DNA from: Bacteroidales bacterium
Lineage (GTDB): Bacteria > Bacteroidota > Bacteroidia > Bacteroidales > UBA1715
DNA: 64,000 nucleotides
Direction: 5' to 3'
NCBI GenBank assembly: GCA_016714605.1
Contig: JADKDL010000012.1
Coordinates: 62,001-126,000 of the forward strand
The notes beneath the pieces are model-generated. The model was not told where the DNA came from. It worked only from the letters and a program-made list of their open reading frames with translations, and ran no database searches. Shown here in pieces: positions 18,795 through 28,555 of the stretch; positions within the stretch are counted from its first letter, which is position 1; the number at the start of each line of letters is the position of its first letter. Made by a program: the position numbers and the translations under genes.

Positions 18795-19602
18795 ATTTCA
18801 TATTAGTTTTCTGATAGCCCTCATTATCGGTAATATTTGTATAGGACAGTGTAAAATTGAGACAAAACACTTCAAAACAGGTGAAAAACTGAGCTTTACC
18901 GGCTATTACAATTGGGGCTTTATATGGCTCGATGCCGGATGGGCTGAATTTGCAATACAAGATACTGTCATAAATAACAAAAAAGTTTCTAAGTTTATAA
19001 CCCAGGGCGGTTCGCATGAAAGTTACGATTGGATTTACAAAATTAGAGAGAAATTCGAAACCTTAAGCGATACAAGTACACTTAAACCATTCTACAGCAA
19101 AAGAAATTCTATAGAAGGCGAGTATTGGGTAAATAATGAGTATGTTTTTGATTATGGACAAAAGAAAATTTATGGCAATATACATAATCAGAAAATGGGT
19201 AAATTTAAAGACACTGTGGCGCTACTGCCATGCACCTTTGATTTACTTTCGGCAGTATATTATGCCCGTACGCTAGATTATTTATCAATGCCAATAAATC
19301 AAAAAATTCCAATAAAAGTAAATGATGAAGGTGAAATATACGATTTGTATATTACTTATAAGGGGGTTGAAAATATTCACGTTAGAGAACTTGACAAAAA
19401 GGTAAAAAGCATAAAACTCATAGCAACCCTCATAGCCGGAAATGTATTTAGTGAGGGTGAAAGCATGAATATTTGGCTTAGTAACGACCAGAATAGACTA
19501 CCTGTACTTATTGAGGCAAAAATCTTGGTAGGTTCGGTAAAGGCTATCATCAAAGGCGCCGAGGGTTTATTATATCCTACTACTATATTTGACAAGAAGT
19601 AG
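18781..19602 (+). CDS. DUF3108 periplasmic protein
   Basis: 273 aa with an N-terminal signal peptide (FLIALIIGNICIGQC). The mature sequence shows the DUF3108 pattern: GEKLSFTGYYNWGFIWLDAGWAEF near the start, a middle beta-rich part with FYSKRNSIEGEYW, the pivot DLLSAVYYARTLDY, and the closing WLSNDQNRLPVLIEAKILVGSVKA strands. The family folds as a beta-sheet protein in the envelope; its function is unknown. Its start lies inside the preceding gene (14-bp overlap). The 21-bp repeat array begins about 135 bp downstream. Confidence 0.82.
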   Translation: MLKNKFHISFLIALIIGNICIGQCKIETKHFKTGEKLSFTGYYNWGFIWLDAGWAEFAIQDTVINNKKVSKFITQGGSHESYDWIYKIREKFETLSDTSTLKPFYSKRNSIEGEYWVNNEYVFDYGQKKIYGNIHNQKMGKFKDTVALLPCTFDLLSAVYYARTLDYLSMPINQKIPIKVNDEGEIYDLYITYKGVENIHVRELDKKVKSIKLIATLIAGNVFSEGESMNIWLSNDQNRLPVLIEAKILVGSVKAIIKGAEGLLYPTTIFDKK

Positions 19603-19737
19603 TAGCTATTGAAGTAAAAACATAAATTCAAGTATTGGGATTTATGATTTTCTCTAAGCTCTTTTTCCGCTTTGTAAACAAGCTTTGCAAAACGCAGAAA
19701 ATACTTATTTTAAAAGCTGTGCTTAATACGTAGATTA

Positions 19738-20136
19738 TATCGGTCATGCTTCGAAGTACCCTTGCCATGTTTTTATATACCCCAACCATGTTTCGAAGTA
19801 CCCTTACCATATAAATTACATAGCTAACGCGGTAATTTACATGCTTCGCGCGACAAATTGTCGAGTCGTCCCGATATTTTGTCGAGCTGTCCCGATATTT
19901 TACATGCCTCACTCGACAATTTGTCGGGCAATCTCGATATTTTGTCGGGCTCACGCGATAAATTATCGGGCTGACTCAATATTTTACATCCCTCGCTCGA
20001 CTTTTTGTCGGGCAATCTTGACAAAAAGACGGGTTAACGCACCTTTTTATATCCTGAGCTATGTAAATTACATGGTCGACTAAGTAAAATACACCCCTCG
20101 CCATATTTTTAGTAGCCTCAGCTGGGTAATCGGGTG
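19738..20136. repeat. degenerate tandem array of 19 units with a 21-bp period
   Basis: From 19738 the sequence can be cut into 19 consecutive 21-bp units with no insertions or deletions; a 20th weak unit may follow to 20157. Each unit has a variable 8-bp left part (such as GGCTCACT, CCCTCGCT) and a 13-bp right part. In units 6, 9, 11 and 16 the right part is a perfect odd-length palindrome (CGACAAATTGTCG, CGACAATTTGTCG, CGATAAATTATCG, ATGTAAATTACAT). Because 21 is divisible by 3, all six frames show heptapeptide periodicity; the minus strand gives repeats of the type SRLPDKL/SREACKL. No promoter or convincing start is seen, so I do not call a gene. It lies between DUF3108 and the carbonic anhydrase. 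Confidence 0.85.
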
Positions 20137-20203
20137 CGTATTCCGACTGCAACTTGAAGTCGAGCTATGAATTTGAAACTTTTTGTATAATTCTAATAAC
20201 GAC

Positions 20204-20240
20204 AAAAGGAGTTTGATGCAATTGCACAAACTCCTTTTTA
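20204..20240. terminator. bidirectional hairpin terminator
   Basis: AAAAGGAGTTTG (20204-20215) pairs with CAAACTCCTTTT (20227-20238), with an inner TGCAATTGCA palindrome. It can end carbonic anhydrase transcription on the minus strand, or anything leaving the repeat array on the plus strand. Confidence 0.8.
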
Positions 20241-20276
20241 TATATAAAAGTTAATAAAAGGTGCGTTGGACGAGTA

Positions 20277-21101
20277 TTAAATGGCTTCTTTCACCATTCT
20301 GTCGTTTACTGGTTGAACCGGACGAGCATTATTATCGGGCATTGCAGCTTCTAAAGCTTCAATCTGTGCTTTGGAAGCTTTTATTGGCGTTTTTAAGACA
20401 AACCACTTAACTCCCTCTGTACAAGGAGGTGTAGTTAGAGAGCCATCATAAGCATAATAATTATCATCAGCCGGTAATAAATCAGACGGATTTACAGAAT
20501 TATCAATTTCATCTTCAGCCTCAGCTTTTTTTGGTAGCTCGTCAAGTATTGAAGCTAGGAACAGGTTTTCGGTTCCTTCTTCTATCAAAACACCAATTAC
20601 AGCAATATCTCCTGCATCGGTTTTATGTACTAAATGCACCTCACTTACAAAAGGTTTGCCTGCTATTGTATGTTCACTTGGGCAGTGAAAATGAAACTGC
20701 TTAAGTTTATAGGTTTTGTCGTTTAGGGTAAAGGTATTATTAACAGATTCTGTAATATTTACTTGAACAGTATGACCATTATTTATAAATACACATTTTT
20801 CAGTGCCTTTATAGTCTAATTTCAAATCGACCAATTCTTGCGAAGCTGTAGCTGCGGCAATATCTATTGGCGACTGATGTTTGCCGCTACATGCTTCAAA
20901 TCCACATTCTGTAGCCCAATTATTTGGAGCTGTTTCGCCTTCGTAAGACCAATGTGCTGCTTCATGTTCTTTATGCGCGGTGGTATCTTTGTGTGTAGAA
21001 TCGGTACCATGCTCATCTGAATGATTTGAGCCACTATTACAAGAATACATAAAAACTGCTAATGAAATAGCAGCAAATTTAAATACATTTTTTCGGTTCA
21101 T
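20277..21101 (-). CDS. alpha-class carbonic anhydrase, lipoprotein
   Basis: 274 aa. The lipoprotein signal ends at Cys21 (MYSC), followed by a His/Asp/Glu-rich linker (residues 25-50) that may bind zinc. The catalytic domain has the alpha-class zinc ligands His137, His139 (QFHFHCPSEH) and His156 (EVHLVH), the SPIDI motif at about residue 77, and SLTTPPCTEGVKWFV near residue 220. It hydrates CO2 in the periplasm or at the cell surface. There are no neighbours of related function. Confidence 0.93.
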   Translation of the reverse strand: MNRKNVFKFAAISLAVFMYSCNSGSNHSDEHGTDSTHKDTTAHKEHEAAHWSYEGETAPNNWATECGFEACSGKHQSPIDIAAATASQELVDLKLDYKGTEKCVFINNGHTVQVNITESVNNTFTLNDKTYKLKQFHFHCPSEHTIAGKPFVSEVHLVHKTDAGDIAVIGVLIEEGTENLFLASILDELPKKAEAEDEIDNSVNPSDLLPADDNYYAYDGSLTTPPCTEGVKWFVLKTPIKASKAQIEALEAAMPDNNARPVQPVNDRMVKEAI

Positions 21102-21273
21102 TTTTCAAAGTTTTTGGGTTATGTTGATTAATGATATTGTGAATACGAATGTAAAAAAAAATTTGATAACACCATAAATTTATTGGCTTTAGAATCTATG
21201 ATATATCTCATATAAAACAGAAAAATGAGTCATTCATAAAATGCTATTATTTTAAGAAATTGCTTTTACAAAG

Positions 21274-22419
21274 CTATTCTGCTGTTTCAATCTGTTCGGG
21301 TAAGATTATATAAAACTCGGTTCCACGCTCTTGGTCTGAGGTAAATGAAACCGTGCCTTTCAGGTATTTTTCTCCTAGTAATTTCATGCTGTATGTACCT
21401 ATTCCTCTATTGCTGCCTTTGGTAGAGAATGAACGTTGAAACAACTGTTCTTGTATATCTTGACTAATAACGGAACTATTGTGTACCCAAAATCTCACTT
21501 TATTTTCAGTTTTCTCACAACCTATAGTTACTGTTTCCGAAGGCAAAGATGCTTCAACTGCATTTTTCATCATATTCAAAAGTACACGACGTAATAAAAC
21601 CTCATCGGTATAAATTGTAATATCTTGAGCATCCGGAGTCAAGACAATATCTATATCGGTAGCCAATTCGTAACCTTTGATGGCATTTATACAATTTAAT
21701 ATAATAGCTTTTGATGACACAAAAGAATATTTCATAACTAACTCGCCACTTTCTGCTACCGAAAGATTGCTCTGCATAAGTATTTCTTCAGTAAGATTTT
21801 GTGTGAGAGAATTAAGTATGCCAACATACTTTTGAAACTCTTCGTTGGTAGAATATTTCTTGACCATTCGAGCCAATCCATTTATACTAGTTGCGGTATT
21901 TAGAGCATCGTGATAAAAAACCCGCTCAAGTACATGTTTTCTCTTTTGAGTGCTGATATCTTCTATTGAAAAAATATAGAATGTTTTTCCTTTAAAATCA
22001 AATGGAGTAGTTGTTGTTTTTAAATCAAGAGCTTTGAAACTTTCTCCGTCTCTTACATTTATTCTACATTCCTCAGATGCCATTCTTTTTGTATTCTGAG
22101 CTTTGATTATTGAATTTACAGCACCGCAATACTTGCAATATTTTGATGTTCCACAGCCTTTATCTTTCAAATCGCAATTGACGCAAAGTACAACTTCGCC
22201 TGGTCTATTTCCTATAATTGCTTCTAAAGAATCGGCATTTAGTAAGTCAAGCATTTTGATATTAGAAAAAACAATCTGTCTTTGTTCATTCAACAAAGAG
22301 ATATAAAACGGTATTGAATCAAGAAACTTCTTAAAATCTGCATCAGATTCAAATAAGCTAAAATCAAACATAATCTGCTCTTTCGAAGCCCTTTCTGCCG
22401 ATGCGTAATGAGTATTCAT
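21274..22419 (-). CDS. PAS sensor histidine kinase with a five-cysteine motif
   Basis: 381 aa, cytoplasmic (no signal or membrane helix). The N-terminal PAS domain contains RPGEVVLCVNC, then GCGTSKYCKYCGAV, with cysteines at 79, 82, 89, 95 and 98. This Cys-rich PAS type recurs in histidine kinases and could bind a metal or Fe-S cluster, which is an inference. The kinase core has the phospho-acceptor His170 (FYHDALN), an N box (MMKNAVEAS) and a compact G2 box (RGIGTYSMKLL). No response regulator is adjacent, so its partner is unknown. Confidence 0.82.
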   Translation of the reverse strand: MNTHYASAERASKEQIMFDFSLFESDADFKKFLDSIPFYISLLNEQRQIVFSNIKMLDLLNADSLEAIIGNRPGEVVLCVNCDLKDKGCGTSKYCKYCGAVNSIIKAQNTKRMASEECRINVRDGESFKALDLKTTTTPFDFKGKTFYIFSIEDISTQKRKHVLERVFYHDALNTATSINGLARMVKKYSTNEEFQKYVGILNSLTQNLTEEILMQSNLSVAESGELVMKYSFVSSKAIILNCINAIKGYELATDIDIVLTPDAQDITIYTDEVLLRRVLLNMMKNAVEASLPSETVTIGCEKTENKVRFWVHNSSVISQDIQEQLFQRSFSTKGSNRGIGTYSMKLLGEKYLKGTVSFTSDQERGTEFYIILPEQIETAE

Positions 22420-22680
22420 GTGCCTAAATTTTGTATTTTTAAATATCTATATTTCCCTCTTTTTGAGTATCTTTTCCTAGACTGCTGCAATTATTCATAA
22501 TTGAAAAGAGATGTGTTATATGGGAAAATATGTAATGCAAAGTAATTATTTAATCAATTACATTACCAATTATATAATTGATTCATATCATCAAATATAT
22601 AAATATTAGACAATCGGGTTAAACCATTTTACAAAATTACACCTATGTAAAATACTGTATCTGTGTGCCTATAAAACAAT

Positions 22681-25600
22681 TTACTTTATTTCCAACACTA
22701 CCGTCTCACTCACTTTGACCAGATATGACTTTCCGGGTTGCAACAAGACAAGTGTCGATAAAAAAGAAGGACAAAGAGGGTTGTAAAAAGTCTGATAATC
22801 TTTGATTTCTTCAACTATTGGTAGAATGGAAGCAAAAAACACGTCTATAGATTGAGGGGCTGAAAGCGGAAAAGGAAAAATATTCCAACCCTGCTTAAAT
22901 TCGTATTCAAACGGCAATGTGGTCTCATATCCATAAATTCGTAGAGTATCAATAGCTTCAGTTACCAACAGATAACCGCTCGTTCGGTTCATTATCGCAC
23001 CGTTCTGTATAGAATCGGGAGAGATGAGTCCGCTCTCAGAATAAATTGTAACCGACAGCATACCAGAAGAATCAATGATTGGAAATAAAGAAGCAAAACT
23101 GTTCTGAATATCATCTAAGAAGGTTGCAACTGTATTAATGCCCTTTTGTAAAATGATTGTTTGCGACCTGCAAGGCAAACGTTCGGTATTGCCACCAACG
23201 CAATTGCCGCAACTATCGGTATAGGCTATACCTCCGGCTACACCGGCACAATCGGGTATTTTGCTTATAAACTCAAAACCATCAATATTCCATGCACCAT
23301 AATCAAAAGACAATCTCAGTATATGTTTACCTCGCACTAGTTCTACAATTGGGATAACTATAGTATCCCAAACTCTCCAACCGCCTGTATTGGGTACTGA
23401 AACAGATTTTGTTAAAGCCTTACCATCAATTGAAAAACTAAATTTACTATTACTCAATTCTCCGGCACAATATACTTGCAAATCGTAAACACCAGACTGC
23501 TCAACAAAAACAGTATATTCCAACCACTCGCCCGTTTCAATATAAGCAATTGCATATTTTCCGGTTGCAAATTTTTCAACATCTACCTCTTCACTACGAT
23601 ACGAAGAGCCAGCTCTATTTTCCGGCTCGGTATCAGAATAGGCTATGTCCGATCCGCCTATGTCAAAATTTTCAGCTTCAATCCGACTCGGAATTTTATG
23701 TACCTGACCCCCAAATGGAGCCTGGCCCGAGACCTCTATTTGAATCTGGGCAAAAGCCGTTTTATCTTCTGAATTTTTTGCTACTGCTTTTATTGTAACT
23801 ACTCCATTTTCGGTTGCTTCCCAAATAGTAACATACGGACTATCTGCAAGTGTAACATATTCTTTATTATTGATATAAATAACCACGTTTGAAATAGTAT
23901 GCTCAGCGTCAGCAGCACTTGCTTTAATATAAACAGTATCACCAACAGAAAAACTCTGATTCGGTATTGGCAATTCTATAGAAACCGTAGGTGGTTTTAT
24001 ATACACCGCACCACCCGAAACAACATTATTAAGCGCCGATACTGCAATAAGAAACCAAGCGTCATGAGGCAACCACTGTTCAATCCAGCGCCAATTTTGC
24101 CAGTCGGATGCACTATAAGGCATGAAATCTATATCTTTCTCATCGCTATCTTTGGCAGAAATACCATTACAAATACCACCTTTAAAATTCTTCGCATACC
24201 CATTACCATTGAGATAGGCAGGTGGATTGTTGCGACCATAACCATGCATCATACAACTGTTATAAGGATTTTTTCCCAAAATCCAATCCAGTTGAGCTAT
24301 TCCATACTGCACATTTTCATGAGCAATAAGATTAAAAGAACCATACAAAGCCTTACTGGCATACATAAAAGCAGCACTCATAGAAGCCAATCTGGCATTT
24401 TCGCCTTGCCACCAATAGCCTGTTTCATTTTGGTGAGGCAGAAAAAATGCTGTCTTAGCTTCGCCATAAGCATTTTCTCCCAAGTAGTTCTTATTGTACT
24501 GTCTCACATAATTAAACGGATTGGTAACCTCATCGGTAATTTGCCTGTACCAACCAACCCAACGAATAAATGCGGAATCAATACTTTCATTCCTAGAACT
24601 ATCTGCTTGTCTAAATTTTGCCAAAGCAACTATAGGTAAGCCCTCATCGGCAGCATGAAAAAAAGGTCTGATTCCATTTTTATCGGCAGCAAACCAACCA
24701 TCGGTATGCTGTTTAGCAATAATATTATCTACTCTAGTTTTTGCGGCTGCAAGGTAGATACTATCTTTAGTTGCATTGTACAACTCTGTAGTAGCAAGCA
24801 AAGCACAATAATCGTCAATAATATTTTCAATGCCATTATTACAATATTTTGTATTGTTTTCTACCAAATGCCAAAAGCTCTGTTTGGCAACCGAAAGCAT
24901 ACTATCTGAGGAGAAACCAACACAATCAAGTCGCAAAGATGCTGCTCTAGCCAATGCAGCAATAGCAACACCACCACCCTCTCTAAAAGCACATTGGTAA
25001 TTAGCAGTACGAGCATTATCGCTACCTACTTGTCCCCATTCACAAATCTCTCTACTGGAAGAGCCACCCCAATTGTCGAACACAGCCAAGTAAAAATATC
25101 CCTGACGGTCATGATTTCTCATCAGGTAATCGAGTCCCCATTTAATTTCATCTACCACAGCAACATATTTATCGGTAAACCCTTCAGGGGCTAATTCTAG
25201 CGACTCCATCATAGACCATGCAACCATTGGTATTTGTTGCGGATTGGTATAATTTCCATAAGAAAGATGAGACATGTGTTTGCCCGGATCTCCCGTAGCA
25301 TCGAACCAACCACCGTGCAAATCTACCGTTCCAGTTCTACTACCATGAAAAGGCAAACTTTTATCGGCAGTAGCCGGATGGCGCATCGACTTAAAAAAAT
25401 CGATAACTGAATAAGCTGTAGTAGTAAAAAGTAAGTTGCTATCTATTGAAAATGAGTATGATTGAAATTCATCGGCAACAATTTTAAATGTGCCACTTTG
25501 CTGAAATTCAGTAAAATCAATACTATGATAATAGCGGTCTGTCCAGCCGGGAACTGCTCCCATATAGCTAGCTGTACCTGTGAATACGGTATCTAAACCA

Positions 25601-25776
25601 GAATTAACTACAGAAAATGAATTAAAACGAACATCATCATTTGCAGTTTGAATGACCGCTAACTTTACACCACTTTTCTCATAACCTATATGATTTGTAA
25701 GAATCTGCTGGGCAAAAGACAGCCGAGCAATACCTATTGCAAATAGCAGCAATAAAAGCCTTAGAATAATACCCAT
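22681..25776 (-). CDS. glycoside hydrolase family 9 endoglucanase, multidomain and secreted
   Basis: 1031 aa. Order: signal peptide (1-22); CelD-N Ig-like domain (about 24-115); GH9 (alpha/alpha)6 catalytic domain (about 120-590) with GGWFDATGD (Asp159 and Asp163, the nucleophile-activating pair) and ETGYWWQGEN plus WLPHDAWFLIAVSAL near its end; an Ig-like Bacteroidota linker domain (about 600-690); a CBM6-type domain (about 700-830, IEAENFD ... WLEYTV ... WNIDGFEF); a Cys-containing DCAGVAGG/CGNCVGG linker; and two C-terminal repeats with GWNIFPFPLS and LQPGKSYLVKV. It hydrolyses beta-1,4-glucan. I see no type IX sorting tail at the end, although the family is often exported that way. It is not in a PUL with SusC/SusD. 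Confidence 0.92.
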   Translation of the reverse strand: MGIILRLLLLLFAIGIARLSFAQQILTNHIGYEKSGVKLAVIQTANDDVRFNSFSVVNSGLDTVFTGTASYMGAVPGWTDRYYHSIDFTEFQQSGTFKIVADEFQSYSFSIDSNLLFTTTAYSVIDFFKSMRHPATADKSLPFHGSRTGTVDLHGGWFDATGDPGKHMSHLSYGNYTNPQQIPMVAWSMMESLELAPEGFTDKYVAVVDEIKWGLDYLMRNHDRQGYFYLAVFDNWGGSSSREICEWGQVGSDNARTANYQCAFREGGGVAIAALARAASLRLDCVGFSSDSMLSVAKQSFWHLVENNTKYCNNGIENIIDDYCALLATTELYNATKDSIYLAAAKTRVDNIIAKQHTDGWFAADKNGIRPFFHAADEGLPIVALAKFRQADSSRNESIDSAFIRWVGWYRQITDEVTNPFNYVRQYNKNYLGENAYGEAKTAFFLPHQNETGYWWQGENARLASMSAAFMYASKALYGSFNLIAHENVQYGIAQLDWILGKNPYNSCMMHGYGRNNPPAYLNGNGYAKNFKGGICNGISAKDSDEKDIDFMPYSASDWQNWRWIEQWLPHDAWFLIAVSALNNVVSGGAVYIKPPTVSIELPIPNQSFSVGDTVYIKASAADAEHTISNVVIYINNKEYVTLADSPYVTIWEATENGVVTIKAVAKNSEDKTAFAQIQIEVSGQAPFGGQVHKIPSRIEAENFDIGGSDIAYSDTEPENRAGSSYRSEEVDVEKFATGKYAIAYIETGEWLEYTVFVEQSGVYDLQVYCAGELSNSKFSFSIDGKALTKSVSVPNTGGWRVWDTIVIPIVELVRGKHILRLSFDYGAWNIDGFEFISKIPDCAGVAGGIAYTDSCGNCVGGNTERLPCRSQTIILQKGINTVATFLDDIQNSFASLFPIIDSSGMLSVTIYSESGLISPDSIQNGAIMNRTSGYLLVTEAIDTLRIYGYETTLPFEYEFKQGWNIFPFPLSAPQSIDVFFASILPIVEEIKDYQTFYNPLCPSFLSTLVLLQPGKSYLVKVSETVVLEIK

Positions 25777-25953
25777 AACACAAAATTTTTCTTGTCATAC
25801 CTCTTATAAATATACGACAAGAAAAGCAAAAATACTAACGTTTATGCATGAGTATTTAATGGTATTTTTTTAAAAATGAATTAATTGGGTAAAACCCAAT
25901 GGATACAATAGATAAGGGGCTATTCTAATATATAATCGATGGTAAATAAATAA

Positions 25954-27042
25954 TTATTGAACAATAATTGCCCCACCAATCAAATCATTACCTTCATAAA
26001 AAACAGCAGACTGTCCGGGTGTAACCGCCGATACATTTTGCTTAAATCTGATGGTATATGTATTGCCATCAGACGAGATAACTTCGCACGGTACCGGTTT
26101 AGAATTATAGCGAATTTTTACCTGTACATCAATATCCTGAGGAATATCTTCGTGTTTTATGCCATTATATCCGGTTACAATCATCTCACTCGTCAACAAA
26201 TCTTCTTGCTTACCAAGTACTATCTTATTAGCCTCTTTGTCGATACGTAACACATAAGCCGGATAACCAAGAGCTATATTGAGACCTTTTCGTTGCCCAA
26301 TAGTATAAAACGGATAACCGTTATGCTCTCCGAGAACAGTGCCTTGGCTGTCTACAAATTTGCCTTTGCTCACTATTGATGCAATATCTTCAACTTTTTT
26401 ATTGAGAAATCCTCTATAGTTATTATCAGGAATAAAGCATACTTCTTGACTTTCTTTCTTTTTTGCTAATTTTACGAAACCACGTTCCTCAGCTAGTTTT
26501 TTAATAGTTGCTTTGGTATATTCCCCTAAAGGCAAAAGTGTTCGTTGAATCTGCTCCTGAGTAAGTTTCCAAAGTACATAAGATTGGTCTTTGCTCGCAT
26601 CGGCAGCTTTTGTAATGTAATGTCTGTCTTCATTATGAGCCAATTGCGAATAGTGTCCGGTTGCCATATAATAACAATCATGCTTATCGGCAAAATCGAG
26701 TATTGCTCCCCATTTTATAAGCGGATTGCACATAACACAGGGATTTGGAGTACGCGCAGACATGTACTCATCCATGAAGTTTTGAACTACCGTGGCTTTA
26801 AATTCTGAACGAATATCAATTATATAATGAGGGATACCTAATTTTTCGGCAAATTCTTTGGCTTCGAATATAGCTTCCATACTACAGCAACCGGTTTCTT
26901 TTTCTTCGCAGCCCTCAGAAAGGTAATCCCATATACGCAAAGTAACTCCAACCAAATCGTAACCGGCTTCTTTGAGCAATAGTGCAGTAATAGAACTATC
27001 TATTCCACCACTCATTGCTACAGCAACTCTATTTTTGTTCAT
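25954..27042 (-). CDS. mnmA: tRNA-specific 2-thiouridylase
   Basis: 362 aa. The ATP-pyrophosphatase P-loop SGGIDSS is at residues 11-17. The two catalytic cysteines are Cys102 (NPCVMCN) and Cys202 (QEVCFIPD). MnmA makes 2-thiouridine at position 34 of the tRNAs for Lys, Glu and Gln with sulfur relayed from a cysteine desulfurase. The central GHYSQ and the C-terminal beta barrel (IGQRKGLNIALGYPAYV) are typical. It is monocistronic by spacing. Confidence 0.96.
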   Translation of the reverse strand: MNKNRVAVAMSGGIDSSITALLLKEAGYDLVGVTLRIWDYLSEGCEEKETGCCSMEAIFEAKEFAEKLGIPHYIIDIRSEFKATVVQNFMDEYMSARTPNPCVMCNPLIKWGAILDFADKHDCYYMATGHYSQLAHNEDRHYITKAADASKDQSYVLWKLTQEQIQRTLLPLGEYTKATIKKLAEERGFVKLAKKKESQEVCFIPDNNYRGFLNKKVEDIASIVSKGKFVDSQGTVLGEHNGYPFYTIGQRKGLNIALGYPAYVLRIDKEANKIVLGKQEDLLTSEMIVTGYNGIKHEDIPQDIDVQVKIRYNSKPVPCEVISSDGNTYTIRFKQNVSAVTPGQSAVFYEGNDLIGGAIIVQ

Positions 27043-27171
27043 TAGAAAAGATTATTTTTTATTCTCGCTTTTTATACCACACAATTACAATACACATATG
27101 TATAAAGAGACTGTAGTCTAACAAACTCCTTCAAACATTACAAATATTATAAAAAACGATGGTTATTTATC

Positions 27172-28461
27172 TTAATATTGAAATAAGAGTTCAGAATCTC
27201 TTTTAACCTTCATATTTTGAACTCTTGCATTACCCCACAATACATTAGAACCAGTAGTTTTTGCAGATAACGCAATATTCGTATCCCACGAGCCGGTGTT
27301 TATGAAATTTATAGCTTTAGAGAAAAGTAATTCTTTTTCATCACCGAGCTGTTTTGTCAAATCGTCTTTGGCATAGGTTGTTGGAGTGAGTCCGTCATAA
27401 TATTCTCCAAAGTTTACCGAATTGAAGGTAACAAAACAAATTGGAGCTATTTCATATTTTTCATATTCAAACACATACATACCAACAGGTTTACCATGAG
27501 TAACATCGCCAATAGTATATACATCCATATAAGGATTTAGTGCACTGATAAGTAATTCTGATGCTGATGCCGTATTTTCACTGGTTAGAACAAATAATCT
27601 TGTTAGATTTAAATTATTATCATTCGCTTTGAAATAAACTGATGAATCTTCACTTACCATTTTGTCATTATGCTTGAACTTGTAAGCAAAATCTGACTTG
27701 TGACTGAGAGGAATAAGAGAATTTAGAAGATTATCCATTACCTTCATGTCTCCACCACCATTATATCTAAAATCGAGAACCAATTCATTTACCATTTCAG
27801 ATTTGAAATAGCTGATAACCGACTGAATTGAGTCGTTATTAAAATCCATAAACTGGTCGAATGCAAGATACCCAATTTTTTTGTCGTTACTAGTAATTAC
27901 ATCATAATGAAGTATTTCATCTTGCAACACAACGGTATTAGTCAAAGTCATATCTACCTTAGTACCATCGCTTTTCTTAATCACTAAACTAATTTCATCG
28001 CCATCTGAATCTGAATAGAAGGTAATATTATCGTAAGAGGATAAATTAGCAATGGTATATCCATTATAAACCTCAATTATATCGCCACGTCTCAGGCCTT
28101 TCTGCCATGCTTCTGATGTTTTGTAGACGTATGCTACTTTCAGTTTTTTATCATCATATATAAAAGGAATAAAACCATAACCTTGATAATATGCACCGCT
28201 GTTAGTACTTTTTACCTGAAGCACTTCTTCTATATAACTCCATCTGTCTATAGTCTGATACTTCAAATCTTCCAATAAATATGCAGGGTCTGAGTAAGAC
28301 TTGATTTCAGACTCGCGCATATCGGGAACTTTTTTGTACCAAAAATAATATTCATGCATCAAATCATACACAAAATGATTAACATCGTCGGGAGTGGTAA
28401 TAGCTTTTGGGCAAGAACTGAGAACTATTATTGAGAACAAAAAAAATATGTATTTTCTCAT
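27172..28461 (-). CDS. S41-family peptidase, lipoprotein
   Basis: 429 aa. The lipoprotein signal ends in LSSC (Cys17), so it is probably anchored in the envelope. A PDZ-like segment (KGLRRGDIIEVYNGYTI) lies near residue 130. The S41 catalytic Ser is in NTASASELL and the Lys in HGKPVG, about residues 300-325, so the Ser-Lys dyad is intact. The domain order and the short N-terminal helical part (HFVYDLMHEYYFWYKKVPD) match Bacteroidota S41 lipoproteins of unknown substrate. It lies 94 bp from a second S41 gene but is not closely related to it in sequence. Confidence 0.85.
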   Translation of the reverse strand: MRKYIFFLFSIIVLSSCPKAITTPDDVNHFVYDLMHEYYFWYKKVPDMRESEIKSYSDPAYLLEDLKYQTIDRWSYIEEVLQVKSTNSGAYYQGYGFIPFIYDDKKLKVAYVYKTSEAWQKGLRRGDIIEVYNGYTIANLSSYDNITFYSDSDGDEISLVIKKSDGTKVDMTLTNTVVLQDEILHYDVITSNDKKIGYLAFDQFMDFNNDSIQSVISYFKSEMVNELVLDFRYNGGGDMKVMDNLLNSLIPLSHKSDFAYKFKHNDKMVSEDSSVYFKANDNNLNLTRLFVLTSENTASASELLISALNPYMDVYTIGDVTHGKPVGMYVFEYEKYEIAPICFVTFNSVNFGEYYDGLTPTTYAKDDLTKQLGDEKELLFSKAINFINTGSWDTNIALSAKTTGSNVLWGNARVQNMKVKRDSELLFQY

Positions 28462-28555
28462 TGTTTTAATGTGTTTAAATTATCACTCTATATTATTTTT
28501 TCTAATCTTATAAGCAGATAAAATACAGCACCATACAATACTACCCTTACATTAT

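Noticed and set aside
19628..20083. Overlapping ORFs in the 21-bp array on both strands with heptapeptide repeats
   Set aside because: The heptad pattern appears in every frame because the period is 21 bp. There is no clear start context, and no frame is better than another.
19738..20136. The 21-bp array as a CRISPR
   Set aside because: There are no identical repeats separated by unique spacers, and there is no cas gene.
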